A DNA stretch of 64,000 nucleotides from Alteromonas salexigens. GTDB lineage: Bacteria; Pseudomonadota; Gammaproteobacteria; Enterobacterales; Alteromonadaceae. The position numbers and the translations under genes are program-made. Location: contig NZ_JAOTJC010000013.1 of NCBI RefSeq assembly GCF_025628895.1, positions 76,161 through 140,160 of the forward strand, read 5' to 3'. Shown piece by piece: positions 33,729 to 44,036 of the stretch (the first letter of the stretch is position 1; the number at the start of each line of letters is the position of its first letter). The notes under the pieces were generated by a model. That model made no database searches and had not been told where the DNA came from. It saw only the letters and a list, made by a program, of their open reading frames with translations.

Positions 33729-35669
33729 TTATTTCATAGCCTTAGAAAAGAAAGGTGAAGCGACACTTCTGCCCCCGCAGTCCAATATCACCAAGTTTTC
33801 CGTTGAGCGAGTGATGGAGGTATAAATAAGTTCTGGCTCATCTTCTTCCAGCATGATGTAAAACACTGTTTTTGCTTCTAATCCCTTATAGCTATGTGTT
33901 GTTGACAGCTTGATGTTGCCTGAATTTGCGTAAAAATGATTTTTCTTTATGCGTCTGACTCGCTCAACCTCACTCGAACTTGCAGAAATCTCTTTATTGA
34001 CTTCATGTTCTGTCATCTGTTCTAGAAGCCCCTGTTCTACACCCAATATCGCAGCTAGCTCCTGATATGTTTCAAACATACAGTGAGTCTTTTCTCTAGC
34101 AGTCAAAAGATCGTTCAACTTTCGCAACGGAAATATTTTTGAACTAATTATGATGGTGTCATTTGGGTGTAAATCATAAGCCTTTATCAGCTCCTGAATC
34201 GTCTCGAATGCTAACTCTACAAAATCTGCGGTTGGCAGCTTTTCATGTTTCAAGAGGCTGAAGCCCATACCCAATTGTTCTGCGGGTGTCTCTATTACGT
34301 CCGTGTCGGAATATTTATCAATCAAAAAGTTGAGCTGGAACTCTTTGAACAATCTATTCAATGGGGAGTCATAACTCGTTCTGTAAGAGCGCGTTAACTT
34401 GTTCCAACGTCCAAAACCTTGAGCTATAACGGCCGACCGGCCTGAGTTTCTTGCGTAGATATCTTGAGAATCATCGCCAAGCAAAACCATTTCACCATCT
34501 TGCTTCAGAAAATTGTCTCTGATTATTTTTACCCACTCAGGCTTATAGTCCTGAATTTCGTCCACGAGCACAGTGTCATACTTCACTGTATCTTTTTCAC
34601 TGAACAAATCTACGTCATACAGTCGCTCCAGACCGTATCGTGCAACAAGCTCTACTATGTCCCGTGATGTGTTATTGAGTTGTGAGTTAAAAAACTGATG
34701 GTAATTTGAGATTTCAAAGCTAGTAAAGTCACGCCCCCCTTGCAGATCGCTAAGTTTATCACGTATGTAATTTTTTAAAGTAATATTGAAAGTAAGTATG
34801 AGCACTTCTGAGCCATGACGACTTCGCGCGTTAATCGCTCTGCTAGCTAAGATGGTCGTTTTTCCGCAACCGGCGACCCCCTTAATCTTTTGCTTACCAT
34901 TATCACTTAAAGTCAAACGTTGCTGTTTATCGTCCAACTTAATATCAATACCCTGTTTGATTTCATGCTCAGATGGACTCAAACGTCGTTTAAAGTCCCT
35001 ATAAACATCTTCGTCAAAGAGAACGTGATTGTCTTGATTTCTGATTTTTTTCACCAGTTTCTGAATGCTGTCGTAGCCAAACGACATCCGTTCATCTCGC
35101 TGGATTTGGCGTTTTTTGTTTAACAAAGACTCATTAACACGCTCATATTTTTCAAAACGAATAGCACCACTGCGATAATCACTTTGAACTTGCTGTCTAT
35201 GCATAGCATTTGAGCTGTGGACTGGCTTATATAACGAGGTTAACTGTTCCTGACCTGCTTTGTGAAAATACACGAAACAATGAACAAGATTGTAAAAGTT
35301 CGGGTTCGTTAAACGGCGAATGCCTACTACGGGAAGATGCAAGTCATAAAGGTTTTTCTTGTAATTAAAGGCTTGTGATTGCGGCGATTTTACTCTCTGT
35401 CTTCCTTGACCGGCCATGACTGACCAAGAGTTTTTATCATCAATTGTGTATAGGCCGAGATCCCAGTCTTTTACTTCAATAACAAACACGCCAATACCCT
35501 TCTTCATTATAATGATGTCAGGGCGGTCACCATCTAGATAAGGATTAAAGAAAACCTCATAGGTCTCGTCTAGGTTTTGCTCCAAATACTTAACTAAATG
35601 CAGCTCGCCATCTGTTGGCGGAACCTTCAATCTTTGAATGTTTTCTAACGTTGGATAAATCGTGGCCAA
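33729..35669 (-). CDS. NERD-domain superfamily 1 helicase
   Basis: 646 residues. N-terminal NERD nuclease-related domain (about 20-110): GDRPDIIIMKKGIGVFVIEVKDW with Asp 51, Glu 65 and Lys 67 as the D...ExK set. Then an SF1 helicase: Walker A GVAGCGKTT (~263), DEIQD (~370), GDDSQDIYA, and a C-terminal TTHSYKGLEAK with SITRSTENLVI. Such NERD-UvrD proteins are frequent in defence islands as nuclease-helicases. It follows the RM operon on the same strand after a 337-base gap and precedes the DUF2130 gene (160 bases). Confidence 0.88.
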   Translation of the reverse strand: MATIYPTLENIQRLKVPPTDGELHLVKYLEQNLDETYEVFFNPYLDGDRPDIIIMKKGIGVFVIEVKDWDLGLYTIDDKNSWSVMAGQGRQRVKSPQSQAFNYKKNLYDLHLPVVGIRRLTNPNFYNLVHCFVYFHKAGQEQLTSLYKPVHSSNAMHRQQVQSDYRSGAIRFEKYERVNESLLNKKRQIQRDERMSFGYDSIQKLVKKIRNQDNHVLFDEDVYRDFKRRLSPSEHEIKQGIDIKLDDKQQRLTLSDNGKQKIKGVAGCGKTTILASRAINARSRHGSEVLILTFNITLKNYIRDKLSDLQGGRDFTSFEISNYHQFFNSQLNNTSRDIVELVARYGLERLYDVDLFSEKDTVKYDTVLVDEIQDYKPEWVKIIRDNFLKQDGEMVLLGDDSQDIYARNSGRSAVIAQGFGRWNKLTRSYRTSYDSPLNRLFKEFQLNFLIDKYSDTDVIETPAEQLGMGFSLLKHEKLPTADFVELAFETIQELIKAYDLHPNDTIIISSKIFPLRKLNDLLTAREKTHCMFETYQELAAILGVEQGLLEQMTEHEVNKEISASSSEVERVRRIKKNHFYANSGNIKLSTTHSYKGLEAKTVFYIMLEEDEPELIYTSITRSTENLVILDCGGRSVASPFFSKAMK

Positions 35670-36006
35670 AATCTTTCCTTTGATATTACAAGCTACGTTT
35701 TCTTCGGGTCGATAGTGACACTCTTGTCAGTATCTTCCCTTGAATTACATGTGATTTCCTTTCCGAAAATAATCTTCTGTTACCAATTCCTAATCAGTTA
35801 GCTATCAGATTTAAATGTATTAATCTGACCATTCAAAAACCTTTCTAATGACTCGCTTAACATGGAGGTTTGCCTAAGCGTTTCAGCTTCACTTAGAAAA
35901 TTGACCCAACCGTATTCAGGCATGACAAGTACCTAAAGCTGGACTAAATGAATACTTTTTGTCTTCTTCAATCTTCCTGATTACATCCATAACATATCCT
36001 TGTTTA
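35670..36006 (-). pseudogene. Gap after hsdS holding two very short ORFs
   Basis: Two overlapping minus-strand frames are seen: 35990-35916 (24 codons, MDVIRKIEEDKKYSFSPALG) preceded by AAGGATATG, and 35923-35798 (41 codons, MPEYGWVNFLSEAETLRQTS). Together they look like one small gene broken by a frameshift, or two leader-like ORFs. Neither is recognised. Remaining bases are AT-rich with no clear terminator. Confidence 0.3.
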
Positions 36007-37182
36007 TTAAAGCTCTCCTGCAAAGGCTTTTTGGCTCAGTGAATCGAAAAGCTGTATTTGTTTTACAGAAGAATCTAGTTGCTTCGAAATCTTTCCGACA
36101 GCATGCTCTATTATTTCAGAGTATTTAAGCTGTAAATTTGCTGGTGGAAGCAATATATTTAAATTTTTTAAAGCAACAATCTTAAGCTCAGCAAATGTAG
36201 TTCCTGAAGCAATCGAGCTGTAATTTGCAAAAAATATTCGTTTTAAAAAGCTTCTCAGGTAATCAGAGTTTATCGTTGTTTGGCTAGACTTTATCCAAAG
36301 CACTCTTCCATCTTTAAAGTAAAATGGTTCATTGTGACTTACCTGCCAAATACGCCCATCAGGACAAATTGAAGGAAGCAATAAGTCCCCAACTTTTGGA
36401 ACACCACCGTGTGCTTTCAAGGCTTCGTAGTGTTCTTGTGATATAAATAGGCTGGGATTGATTTTTTCACTATTTCCTAGCTTTCCTACCTCTGTGCCAC
36501 GATAAAAGGGAATACCTGAGTCTACAAAGTCGTCCACGAACACTCTTTTGCTCGAACCGACTGCACAAATATCACCAAGTTTTTTAGATTCCCATCCCAT
36601 CGGATTCGTCACCGGATCACCGAACATATCCAGAAAGACGCTTTTGAGAAAATCATCGGCGAGTTGGATGGCTTGCTGGCGTTTGCGGCGGATGGCATCG
36701 GCATTGTCTAAAATTGCGGCAATGCGTTTTTGCTCGTCGAGTGGGGGGAGTGGGATTTTTGTATCTTTAATCATCCCTTGACTGATATTCGGTTGGGCTC
36801 CACCAACAGCATTTCTCAGGAAATCAGGTACAAGTGAACGAAGTGCATAATAGACATACTTTGGAAATGCTTTGTGTTCGTCTGGAATTATACTACAAAC
36901 AGCCTGATTGGTGGCCGCATCTATTCCTAGCATGGCCATTCGACCTACTGTTGCACCATACATGGCAAGTAAAATAGCGCCTTTAGGAACAAGTTTGGCA
37001 CTGCTTTTTTTAACACCTAATTGGGTAATGAATTCCGACGCTTCCTCCACGACTTTTTCACGTAAGTCGCCAGATTTTATCCACGGAATGTCTCCGTTAT
37101 AAAACTCAGTGTTCCTCCTTGATGGAGTACCACCGCTTCCCGTTTTACAAAAATCACCTATCGCAACCAGTGGCCAACTCAC
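36007..37182 (-). CDS. hsdS: Type I restriction-modification specificity subunit HsdS
   Basis: 391 residues: two target-recognition domains, each followed by a conserved spacer helix (first [20 protein letters not shown] near 145-165; second [20 protein letters not shown] near 345-365). It directs the methyltransferase and the nuclease to a bipartite site. It starts at a GTG that overlaps the hsdM stop (GTGA). Full length, so functional; the recognition sequence cannot be read from this. Confidence 0.92.
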   Translation of the reverse strand: MSWPLVAIGDFCKTGSGGTPSRRNTEFYNGDIPWIKSGDLREKVVEEASEFITQLGVKKSSAKLVPKGAILLAMYGATVGRMAMLGIDAATNQAVCSIIPDEHKAFPKYVYYALRSLVPDFLRNAVGGAQPNISQGMIKDTKIPLPPLDEQKRIAAILDNADAIRRKRQQAIQLADDFLKSVFLDMFGDPVTNPMGWESKKLGDICAVGSSKRVFVDDFVDSGIPFYRGTEVGKLGNSEKINPSLFISQEHYEALKAHGGVPKVGDLLLPSICPDGRIWQVSHNEPFYFKDGRVLWIKSSQTTINSDYLRSFLKRIFFANYSSIASGTTFAELKIVALKNLNILLPPANLQLKYSEIIEHAVGKISKQLDSSVKQIQLFDSLSQKAFAGEL

Positions 37183-38747
37183 AGCATTCCCTCCAATGCT
37201 TTCAAATCGGCCATGATGTCTTCTTCAAGCTTTACCAGCTTACCCAAGATCACCTTGGGCTCTTCGAACTCTTCTGCCTTATAAACCGTTTCTTTGTAGC
37301 GGTTGATAGATAAATCATATTTGTTATCAGCAATTTCTTCCTTGCTCACCCAGAACGCTTTTTGTGTTTTATCATTCTGCTCAGTGCCAGCTATCGCTTT
37401 GTCGCGCGATTTATATTTGGTCACCATATCTGGGAGATCATTGTCTTTGATTGGCGTGCGTTTATCGTCCAAACTAAAACCATCTGCTTTCACATCATAA
37501 AACCATACATGGTCTGTGGTTCCGCCTTTCGTAAAGATAATTATGGCAGTTGAAACCCCTGCATAGGGTTTGAACACCCCGCTCGGAAGCGAAATCACGG
37601 CTTCTAACTGATTATTTTCTACCAGTAGTTTGCGAAGCTGTTGGTGTGCTTTGGATGAGCCAAACAGCACGCCATCAGGAACGATAGTCGCGCTTTGCCC
37701 CCCTATACGTAACATACGTTCTATCAGCGCAACGAAAAGCAGCTCGGTTTTTTTAGTTTTGACTTTACGGAGAACTTCGGGACAAACATCCTCTTCATCC
37801 AGCGAGCCTTTGAAGGGTGGGTTCGCATAAATCACGGAAAAGCCCTCTTTGGCCTCTTTGGGGAATTTCTCACTGAAGCTTTGGCTGAGCGTGTCCTGAT
37901 AGTGAATATCAGGCTCTCTAATGCCGTGCATCACAAGGTTCATGGCGGCCACGCGAAGCATAGTCGCGTCAAAGTCGAACCCATGGAACATATCCGTGTC
38001 GATATGCGTCCTATCCTCAGGCTCTAGAAGGTCGCCCGAATACAATACATTCTCCACCGGCTTACCATTGACATCCACAAGCGGTTGGCCGTTTTCATCA
38101 AACAGCGGCTCTCGCTCTACCCCTTCTTCTGATGTGTACTTTTCCAGTAAGTACTCATAAGCAACGGTCAAGAAGCCGCCTGTTCCTGTCGAAGGGTCGC
38201 AAATACGGCTGTCTTTGCTTATCTCAACCATCTCCACCATGGCGCGAATAATATGACGCGGGGTTCGAAACTGTCCATTGATACCGGCAGTAGTTAATTT
38301 ACTCAGCAGATATTCGTATAAGTCACCCTTGGTATCGGCGTTCTCAAGCGGTAAGTCATTTATCAGCTCAACGGCTTTCACCAGCAGGCTCTGCTTTTGG
38401 ATCATGAGCTGCGCGTCTTTCATAAACTCGCTGAACAGTGCGCCCTTACCTGATGTTTCTGCAAAGTAAGGAAAAAGCTCATCACGGATAGTTTTGTACA
38501 GCTTTTCCGCACCAAGGTGACGCAGGTTCTGCCAACGCAAATGCTGCTGTTCATCAGTAAAGCGACGATTAAACGGTTTGCCCGTACGGGCACTTCGTTT
38601 TTCATCTGCCTGCTCTGCCATGTCGAGCATCCGGGCGTACATTAAAAACGTGACCTGCTCGATAACCGTTAACGGGTTGGTGATACCGCCGGTCCAGAAT
38701 TCTGTCCAGAGCTTGTCGATTTTGCTTTTTAGTTGTCCTGTTATCAT
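37179..38747 (-). CDS. hsdM: Type I DNA methyltransferase HsdM
   Basis: 522 residues. AdoMet-binding motif [11 protein letters not shown] (~184) and the catalytic NPPF in [10 protein letters not shown] (~307) define an N6-adenine methyltransferase of type I. It pairs with HsdS for modification and with HsdR for restriction. It begins 42 bases after the hsdR stop; the three genes form one transcription unit. Confidence 0.95.
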   Translation of the reverse strand: MITGQLKSKIDKLWTEFWTGGITNPLTVIEQVTFLMYARMLDMAEQADEKRSARTGKPFNRRFTDEQQHLRWQNLRHLGAEKLYKTIRDELFPYFAETSGKGALFSEFMKDAQLMIQKQSLLVKAVELINDLPLENADTKGDLYEYLLSKLTTAGINGQFRTPRHIIRAMVEMVEISKDSRICDPSTGTGGFLTVAYEYLLEKYTSEEGVEREPLFDENGQPLVDVNGKPVENVLYSGDLLEPEDRTHIDTDMFHGFDFDATMLRVAAMNLVMHGIREPDIHYQDTLSQSFSEKFPKEAKEGFSVIYANPPFKGSLDEEDVCPEVLRKVKTKKTELLFVALIERMLRIGGQSATIVPDGVLFGSSKAHQQLRKLLVENNQLEAVISLPSGVFKPYAGVSTAIIIFTKGGTTDHVWFYDVKADGFSLDDKRTPIKDNDLPDMVTKYKSRDKAIAGTEQNDKTQKAFWVSKEEIADNKYDLSINRYKETVYKAEEFEEPKVILGKLVKLEEDIMADLKALEGML

Positions 38748-38789
38748 TCTTTTCTCTTTACTGCTTATAGGTGAGCCACGCGCTTGTAA

Positions 38790-41700
38790 TTAATCCCGTG
38801 GCTGTTGATTGTTCTGATTTCGCTTACCTAATTGCACACCAAACTGTTGCACAAATTGTGCAATCACATCGGCTTGAGCTTCACTGAATACGCCATCCAA
38901 GCCGCCATCATGAATTTGTGTAAATGGCGCTTCATATAGCTGCTCGACTTGGATAGTGCCAAAGCGCACCAAGTGATTTTTCAGCAACGTAATAAAGCGC
39001 TGTTGTTTGCTATTTAAGTGGGTATGCACCTGCTGAACAAAATCGGTAAACGCCTGCTCGATGGCAGCTCTATCCATGCCCACGATGGTACGCAGGATCT
39101 TATCAAGTGATTCTGTCGACTCCGGGAAGAATTCTTTCAGCGTGTTCAGTTCAACGTTGGGGTTTTGCACATGAACCAGTGCGTTTAATTGCTCCAATTC
39201 GGCTTCTGTCACAGGTTCACCACTGCGAATTTTCTGGAGTACCGCATCGGTTTCAAACAGTGGCGTCAGCGTTTTTTCTACTTCACGACGAAAAATTTCG
39301 TAGTCGACCGAGACGATTTTGGCCTTGCGCTCCTGCACCTGAATGCCGTCGGCCTCCTCCGTTACATCGATAAAGACTTCTGGCCGAGGTTCATAGGTGT
39401 CCTTTTTACGCAGGTGAATAATACTGCGTAACGCTTTGCGACTTTCCTCTAGCTTGAAGAAAGTTAAATCCTGCCAATATTCATCCTGCTGAATATTATG
39501 TATTGCTGCCGCCTGTGCACGCACTTCATTCAAATGCATCTGCAACTTCGACACTTTGATTAGTAACGCCTGCTTGGCGACATCTATTTTGCTTTTATTG
39601 GTAAACAGCATGAGTTGTAACTGCGCCATTTCGTTGTCGAAACGCAGAGCTTCACCCAACCCCATTATGTTGCGCCATTGCATGAGTGGCGCAATCACTT
39701 CCTGTAATCGTGTTTTCGTTTGAGGAGCAAACGTCTTAAGGCGTTCTAAATCTTTACACACCTCGACATCCTGCCAGTTTTCCCGCACGCTAATCGTATT
39801 CATATCAAGCGCACAGATGTCTTCATAAATTAAGCCTATGACCTCTTCAAAAGCATCCATTTCAGCACGTTGTAGTAGAGTTTCAGCCAGCGCCAAACGG
39901 GTTTCAAAAACGCGCTGACATAATGACTTACTTTGACTGACATCGTCCTCATCCGGATCTTCATCGAAGTATTCAAAATTACCCCAGTGGTCAAAGATTA
40001 AGAAGTACGACTTATCCTGCCCCTCGCCATAAAGATTCGGGCACAGGCGTGTGCCACGGCCAATCATCTGCCAGAACTTAACTTTCGATTTGATCGGCTT
40101 GGCGAAAACCAGATTAACGACTTCGGGCACATCAATGCCCGTATCGAGCATATCGACTGAAATGGCAATACGAACGCTGCTTTCATCAGTCGATTTAAAG
40201 TCATCAATGAGCTCTTCCGCACGTTCATATTTTGAATGGATCACCCGGCAGAAATTATCTCCCATCTGAGGATAGAGCTCGGCAAACAGAGTCGACAGCA
40301 ATTCTGCGTGGGCAATATTTCGGGCAAAGATAATGGACTTACCGGGCAGTTGGCCATCGGCATCTCGCTGCCCCTTTTCCATCAAATTGCGTAGGATATG
40401 ACGGTTGGTGTCTTTGTTTTTTACCGCCTCGTCAATTTGGGATGCCTCAAAATCCAGCTCATTAGGATCAATGCCTTGGTCTTCCAGCTCCGCTATTTGC
40501 TCTTCGGTCAGCTTTTCTGACTTAATACCATCACGCAAAAACTGGGTGGTATACGACACCACTTTATACGGCACCAGATTACCGTCAGAGATTGCCAGTT
40601 TTAAAGGATAGTTGGCGGTAGGCTTTTTGTAGTCACAGCCAAACAGCTGACACGTTGACCGCGAGACCATTTCTACCGGTGTTGCGGTTAAGCCAACTTC
40701 CAGCGCATCGAAATATTTAAAGATATCGCCGTAAATGTTGTAAATAGAACGATGGGACTCATCGGCTACTATCAGGTCAAAGTAACCTACATCGTATTGC
40801 TGGAAGATACGCATCATGCCGGGATAGGTGGCAATGAACACACGGGCCCCAGCAGCAGCATCTTTTTTACTTTTTCCAACCACATAAAGCGGCTCGTTGG
40901 TGTGCTCATTGAACGCATTGCCCGCCTGCTTGCGAAGCTCTTTTCTGTCGCAAAGAAACAGCACGCGCTTCGCCCAACCTGCTTCCAGTAGGCGTTTGGC
41001 CAGTGCAATCGATACCCGCGTCTTGCCCGTACCTGTCGCCTGCACGACGAGTGCTCGACGGTGTTTGTCGGTAAAGCGCTCACATACCCGTGAGATGGAC
41101 TCCATTTGATAGAGCCGTCCGGCGACATTCGTATCAATGGGAGTCCTATTTAAATCTTTTTTCAGTGAACGCTGCTTAATGAGGTATTGCAGGCTGCTTT
41201 TGGAGTAATATCCATATAGTGTTCTGCTGTTATAGCCCTGCGCATCATCGAGAATTCGGATATCATAACCGTTTGAATAGAAGATCACTGGGCGCTGGCC
41301 ATGCTCTTTCTCTAGTGCATTTGCGTAAAGGATTGCTTGCTGACGACCTTTTTCCACTGACTCACGGGTACGTTTGGCTTCAATAAGCGCTAATGGTTTA
41401 CCGTCATCATCCCAGAGCACATAGTCAACGTAGCCTATGCCAGTTTGCGTCGGTTGGCCAGAGACTTCAACTTCCTTACCAACTTCCTCAGTACAGCTAT
41501 CATCAATAGATACGTCCCACCCTGCGGCGCGCAAATCCATATCGATAATACGCTTTCTCGTTTCGGCTTCATTGAAATCAAAACCAGACATCGATTCAAA
41601 GCCTACTTTTGCAGCATCAATTGCGCTCTGATCAATGGCCTGTTTTAGTTTTGCTGCTTCCTGTTGCGCAGCCAACTGTGCCTGTTCAGCCGCTTTGAGT

Positions 41701-42221
41701 TCATCTAACGCCTGTTGCAGCCGCGCTTCACTATCTTTTAGTTTAGCTTGTAGTTTCTTGTTCTCACGAGCAAACGTGGCATCAGACTGAGTTGCTGTTT
41801 TCTCACAGTCCGGTGCTTTGAACTCTGGTAAGTCTTCCCGTTTGCCACCACAAAAAGCGACGTAAAAATAACTGGAAACAAAGTAGCTCTCTTTGAGGAT
41901 CCAAACCGCGTCCTGTTGACTAACTTTACCTTCGTGCGCTGCACGATTACCGCTTTTGCGTATCGCATGCAGTTTGTCTTGAATGGGCTTTGGGACAACA
42001 CTTCGAAACTCATCTGCGGTGAGCTTATCCATGATGTTAGCATTGGGATAAACCGGCAGATTCAACTTGGCGTATATAACACCGACGAACTTTTCGATGA
42101 GACAACGCATTTTCACCAGCGCACTTTGAGGATCGCTGCACGCATAGTCTTCCGCAAATGCTGCGAGCTGGTGTAACTCAGGCCAAGGCTGTAAATGTTC
42201 AAAACTCATAGATTGCTTCAT
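38790..42221 (-). CDS. hsdR: Type I restriction endonuclease subunit HsdR
   Basis: 1143 residues. An N-terminal DUF4145-like helical domain (1-130) and a coiled-coil (about 140-195) precede the nuclease domain, with YVLWDDDGKP and LIEAKRT (~270-280) as the PD-ExK core. The motor has QATGTGKTRV (~394), ADESHRSIYN (~485, DEAD-box-like) and TRLCPNLY-type motif VI (RGTRLCP). It translocates and cuts DNA lacking host methylation. Start at 42221 with AGGG at a longish distance; the Met five codons on is another option. Its mRNA would begin about 15 bases before, at the sigma54-like promoter. Confidence 0.93.
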   Translation of the reverse strand: MKQSMSFEHLQPWPELHQLAAFAEDYACSDPQSALVKMRCLIEKFVGVIYAKLNLPVYPNANIMDKLTADEFRSVVPKPIQDKLHAIRKSGNRAAHEGKVSQQDAVWILKESYFVSSYFYVAFCGGKREDLPEFKAPDCEKTATQSDATFARENKKLQAKLKDSEARLQQALDELKAAEQAQLAAQQEAAKLKQAIDQSAIDAAKVGFESMSGFDFNEAETRKRIIDMDLRAAGWDVSIDDSCTEEVGKEVEVSGQPTQTGIGYVDYVLWDDDGKPLALIEAKRTRESVEKGRQQAILYANALEKEHGQRPVIFYSNGYDIRILDDAQGYNSRTLYGYYSKSSLQYLIKQRSLKKDLNRTPIDTNVAGRLYQMESISRVCERFTDKHRRALVVQATGTGKTRVSIALAKRLLEAGWAKRVLFLCDRKELRKQAGNAFNEHTNEPLYVVGKSKKDAAAGARVFIATYPGMMRIFQQYDVGYFDLIVADESHRSIYNIYGDIFKYFDALEVGLTATPVEMVSRSTCQLFGCDYKKPTANYPLKLAISDGNLVPYKVVSYTTQFLRDGIKSEKLTEEQIAELEDQGIDPNELDFEASQIDEAVKNKDTNRHILRNLMEKGQRDADGQLPGKSIIFARNIAHAELLSTLFAELYPQMGDNFCRVIHSKYERAEELIDDFKSTDESSVRIAISVDMLDTGIDVPEVVNLVFAKPIKSKVKFWQMIGRGTRLCPNLYGEGQDKSYFLIFDHWGNFEYFDEDPDEDDVSQSKSLCQRVFETRLALAETLLQRAEMDAFEEVIGLIYEDICALDMNTISVRENWQDVEVCKDLERLKTFAPQTKTRLQEVIAPLMQWRNIMGLGEALRFDNEMAQLQLMLFTNKSKIDVAKQALLIKVSKLQMHLNEVRAQAAAIHNIQQDEYWQDLTFFKLEESRKALRSIIHLRKKDTYEPRPEVFIDVTEEADGIQVQERKAKIVSVDYEIFRREVEKTLTPLFETDAVLQKIRSGEPVTEAELEQLNALVHVQNPNVELNTLKEFFPESTESLDKILRTIVGMDRAAIEQAFTDFVQQVHTHLNSKQQRFITLLKNHLVRFGTIQVEQLYEAPFTQIHDGGLDGVFSEAQADVIAQFVQQFGVQLGKRNQNNQQPRD

Positions 42222-42246
42222 TCAGTAGTATCCCTGTTCTGGTATG

Positions 42247-42262
42247 AGCGAAATTGATGCCA
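42247..42262 (-). promoter_or_regulatory. Sigma54-type -24/-12 promoter before hsdR
   Basis: On the minus strand TGGCATCAATTTCGCT is preceded by TT. GG and GC are exactly 10 bases apart, as required, and 9 of 12 conserved positions of TGGCACG-N4-TTGCW agree. It lies 26 bases before the hsdR start and after the sigma54-activator gene. Confidence 0.65.
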
Positions 42263-42285
42263 AATTTGTTTTTCTGTGGATTCTC

Positions 42286-43779
42286 TCATTCAATTTTCAG
42301 ACTTTTCATCCAGTTTTTTAACGTCTGTCGATTGCTGAGACTGAGCATTTCTGCCGTTCTAGTAAGATGATTTCCGGTAGCTTTTAACGCTGCCAGTATA
42401 TATTTTTTCTTCGTGTTTTCAATAATTTGCTCTAACTCAACCTGCTGTCCAAACGCGAGATTTATTTGTGCATTATCGCTATGAGCCTCCCGTTTTATCA
42501 TGGCTTTTTGAATATCTTCTGCTTCAATATTCGATTTTCCTGAAGTTATAAATACGCGATTCATCGTGTTCCAAAATTCACGAATATTGCCCGGCCACGG
42601 TTGACTTTCAACAAATTTAATTGCGCTTTCGGAAAGTTTTTTACGTTTATAATTGGGCTGTTTGCTACATGTATGGTTGATGGTTTGTTGAAACTCATCT
42701 ATCAAAACCGGGATATCGTCGGCTCTTTCTCTCAATGCTGGAATTTGTATGATGCCAACTGCAAGGCGATAGAATAGATCTTCTCGAAACACACCGTCGA
42801 TCATCATTTTTGTGAGATCTCTGTGTGTCGCACCGATGACCCTAACATCAACGCTGATTGTCTTATCATCGCCAACCCGGTTTATTTCACCTTGTTGTAG
42901 GGCTCGCAACAGTTTCACCTGCACGTCTGCACTTAATTCGCCGATTTCGTCCAGAAACAACGTTCCACCGTGGGCTTGTTCAAAGATCCCTTCTCTATCG
43001 GAGTTAGCGCCTGTAAACGCCCCTTTTATGTGACCGAACAGTATGGAATCGACTAATGTTTCGGGAATGGCTCCGCAATTTATAACCCTCAGAGGTTTGT
43101 CAGCACGCAAACTTGCCTGATGAATAGCTTTTGCCATGTTTTCTTTACCAGTACCGGTTTCACCCGTTATCAGTATTGGTACATCGCTTGCGGCCAAATT
43201 TTTGGCTTCTGCAATGGTTTCTTTCATTACTGCACTTTTGGCTGTGATTGCAGAGAAGGCTTTCCCTGTATTTGGTAGCTTTAAAGCTTTCGAAGCCGCA
43301 TTCTTCGCAGCAGATTTTACATACTCTCGTCCGAAATCAAGTGGAATGACAGCTTCGGCTATGGTGTTATCCGGTGCAGATTGATAGAAGGAAGTATTAT
43401 CTTTTCCCTTCCCCAGCAGCACACTGATAACTGCCATCGCTGGTGTACCAGATGAAATATTGATACACAGTGAATCGCTTTTTTCAGCTAATGGTGTGAT
43501 CCACGATTCAGTAGCGACATGAATGCTCTCGTAGTCAATGGGACTTACTAACTCAACATTTTTGACCTGAAGACTCCCGCAGGATCTGTCGTTTTTATTA
43601 AGTAAATCAGACAACCACGAGTGATAAGCAAGTGTTTTGTCATGCCAGCTATTTGCGAGAATAATGATATTGTCGAATGCTGGCTCGTGCTTCAGCGCAA
43701 TTGACGCAAGTGCAGCCAATTGTCCCTTTTGCATATTTTCGATATCAGCCTTACCGAGCCAACTTAGCAAAGTATTCAT
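42286..43779 (-). CDS. RtcR-like CARF-AAA+ sigma54-dependent activator
   Basis: 497 residues. The N-terminal domain (about 1-150) resembles the CARF domain of RtcR: VELVSPIDYESIH, INISSGTPAM (107-115, SSGT) and YQSAPD align with the RtcR NPWDFEEVY, HITTGT and QSSPP segments. Then the AAA+ bEBP domain: Walker A GETGTGKE (206-213), GAFTGA (253-258) that contacts sigma54, Walker B LFLDE (~275). A Fis-type HTH closes the protein (KATGNHLTRTAEMLSLSN). CARF domains bind cyclic oligonucleotides or RNA ends. It precedes hsdR on the same strand, 64 bases away, with a sigma54-like promoter in that gap. Confidence 0.88.
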   Translation of the reverse strand: MNTLLSWLGKADIENMQKGQLAALASIALKHEPAFDNIIILANSWHDKTLAYHSWLSDLLNKNDRSCGSLQVKNVELVSPIDYESIHVATESWITPLAEKSDSLCINISSGTPAMAVISVLLGKGKDNTSFYQSAPDNTIAEAVIPLDFGREYVKSAAKNAASKALKLPNTGKAFSAITAKSAVMKETIAEAKNLAASDVPILITGETGTGKENMAKAIHQASLRADKPLRVINCGAIPETLVDSILFGHIKGAFTGANSDREGIFEQAHGGTLFLDEIGELSADVQVKLLRALQQGEINRVGDDKTISVDVRVIGATHRDLTKMMIDGVFREDLFYRLAVGIIQIPALRERADDIPVLIDEFQQTINHTCSKQPNYKRKKLSESAIKFVESQPWPGNIREFWNTMNRVFITSGKSNIEAEDIQKAMIKREAHSDNAQINLAFGQQVELEQIIENTKKKYILAALKATGNHLTRTAEMLSLSNRQTLKNWMKSLKIE

Positions 43780-44036
43780 AGTGCTTTATTATCTTTTTAC
43801 TGTGGAAATATATTTACATAAAGCAAATATTTTTGCGAACAATATTACTTGTGCACAATAATAAATCGTTAGAAAGCGACTAGTTATCAACATTGTTTTA
43901 GTTTGCGTGAGGCGCGTCACATTTTCAGATAATCATCCGGTTGATCGGCGAAAAGTAAGATATAAAAAAGGAGCGTGATGCGAGATTACATATTTTGTAA
44001 TCAACTAAGATTTGAAATCAAACGTGGTGAGCCTTT
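43780..44036. other. Divergent promoter region
   Basis: The AT-rich gap between the activator gene (minus) and the 244-residue gene (plus) should hold both promoters. No clear -24/-12 element is seen here; GGAGCG and a short inverted repeat TTACATATTTTGTAA (43986-44000) precede the plus-strand gene. Confidence 0.4.
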
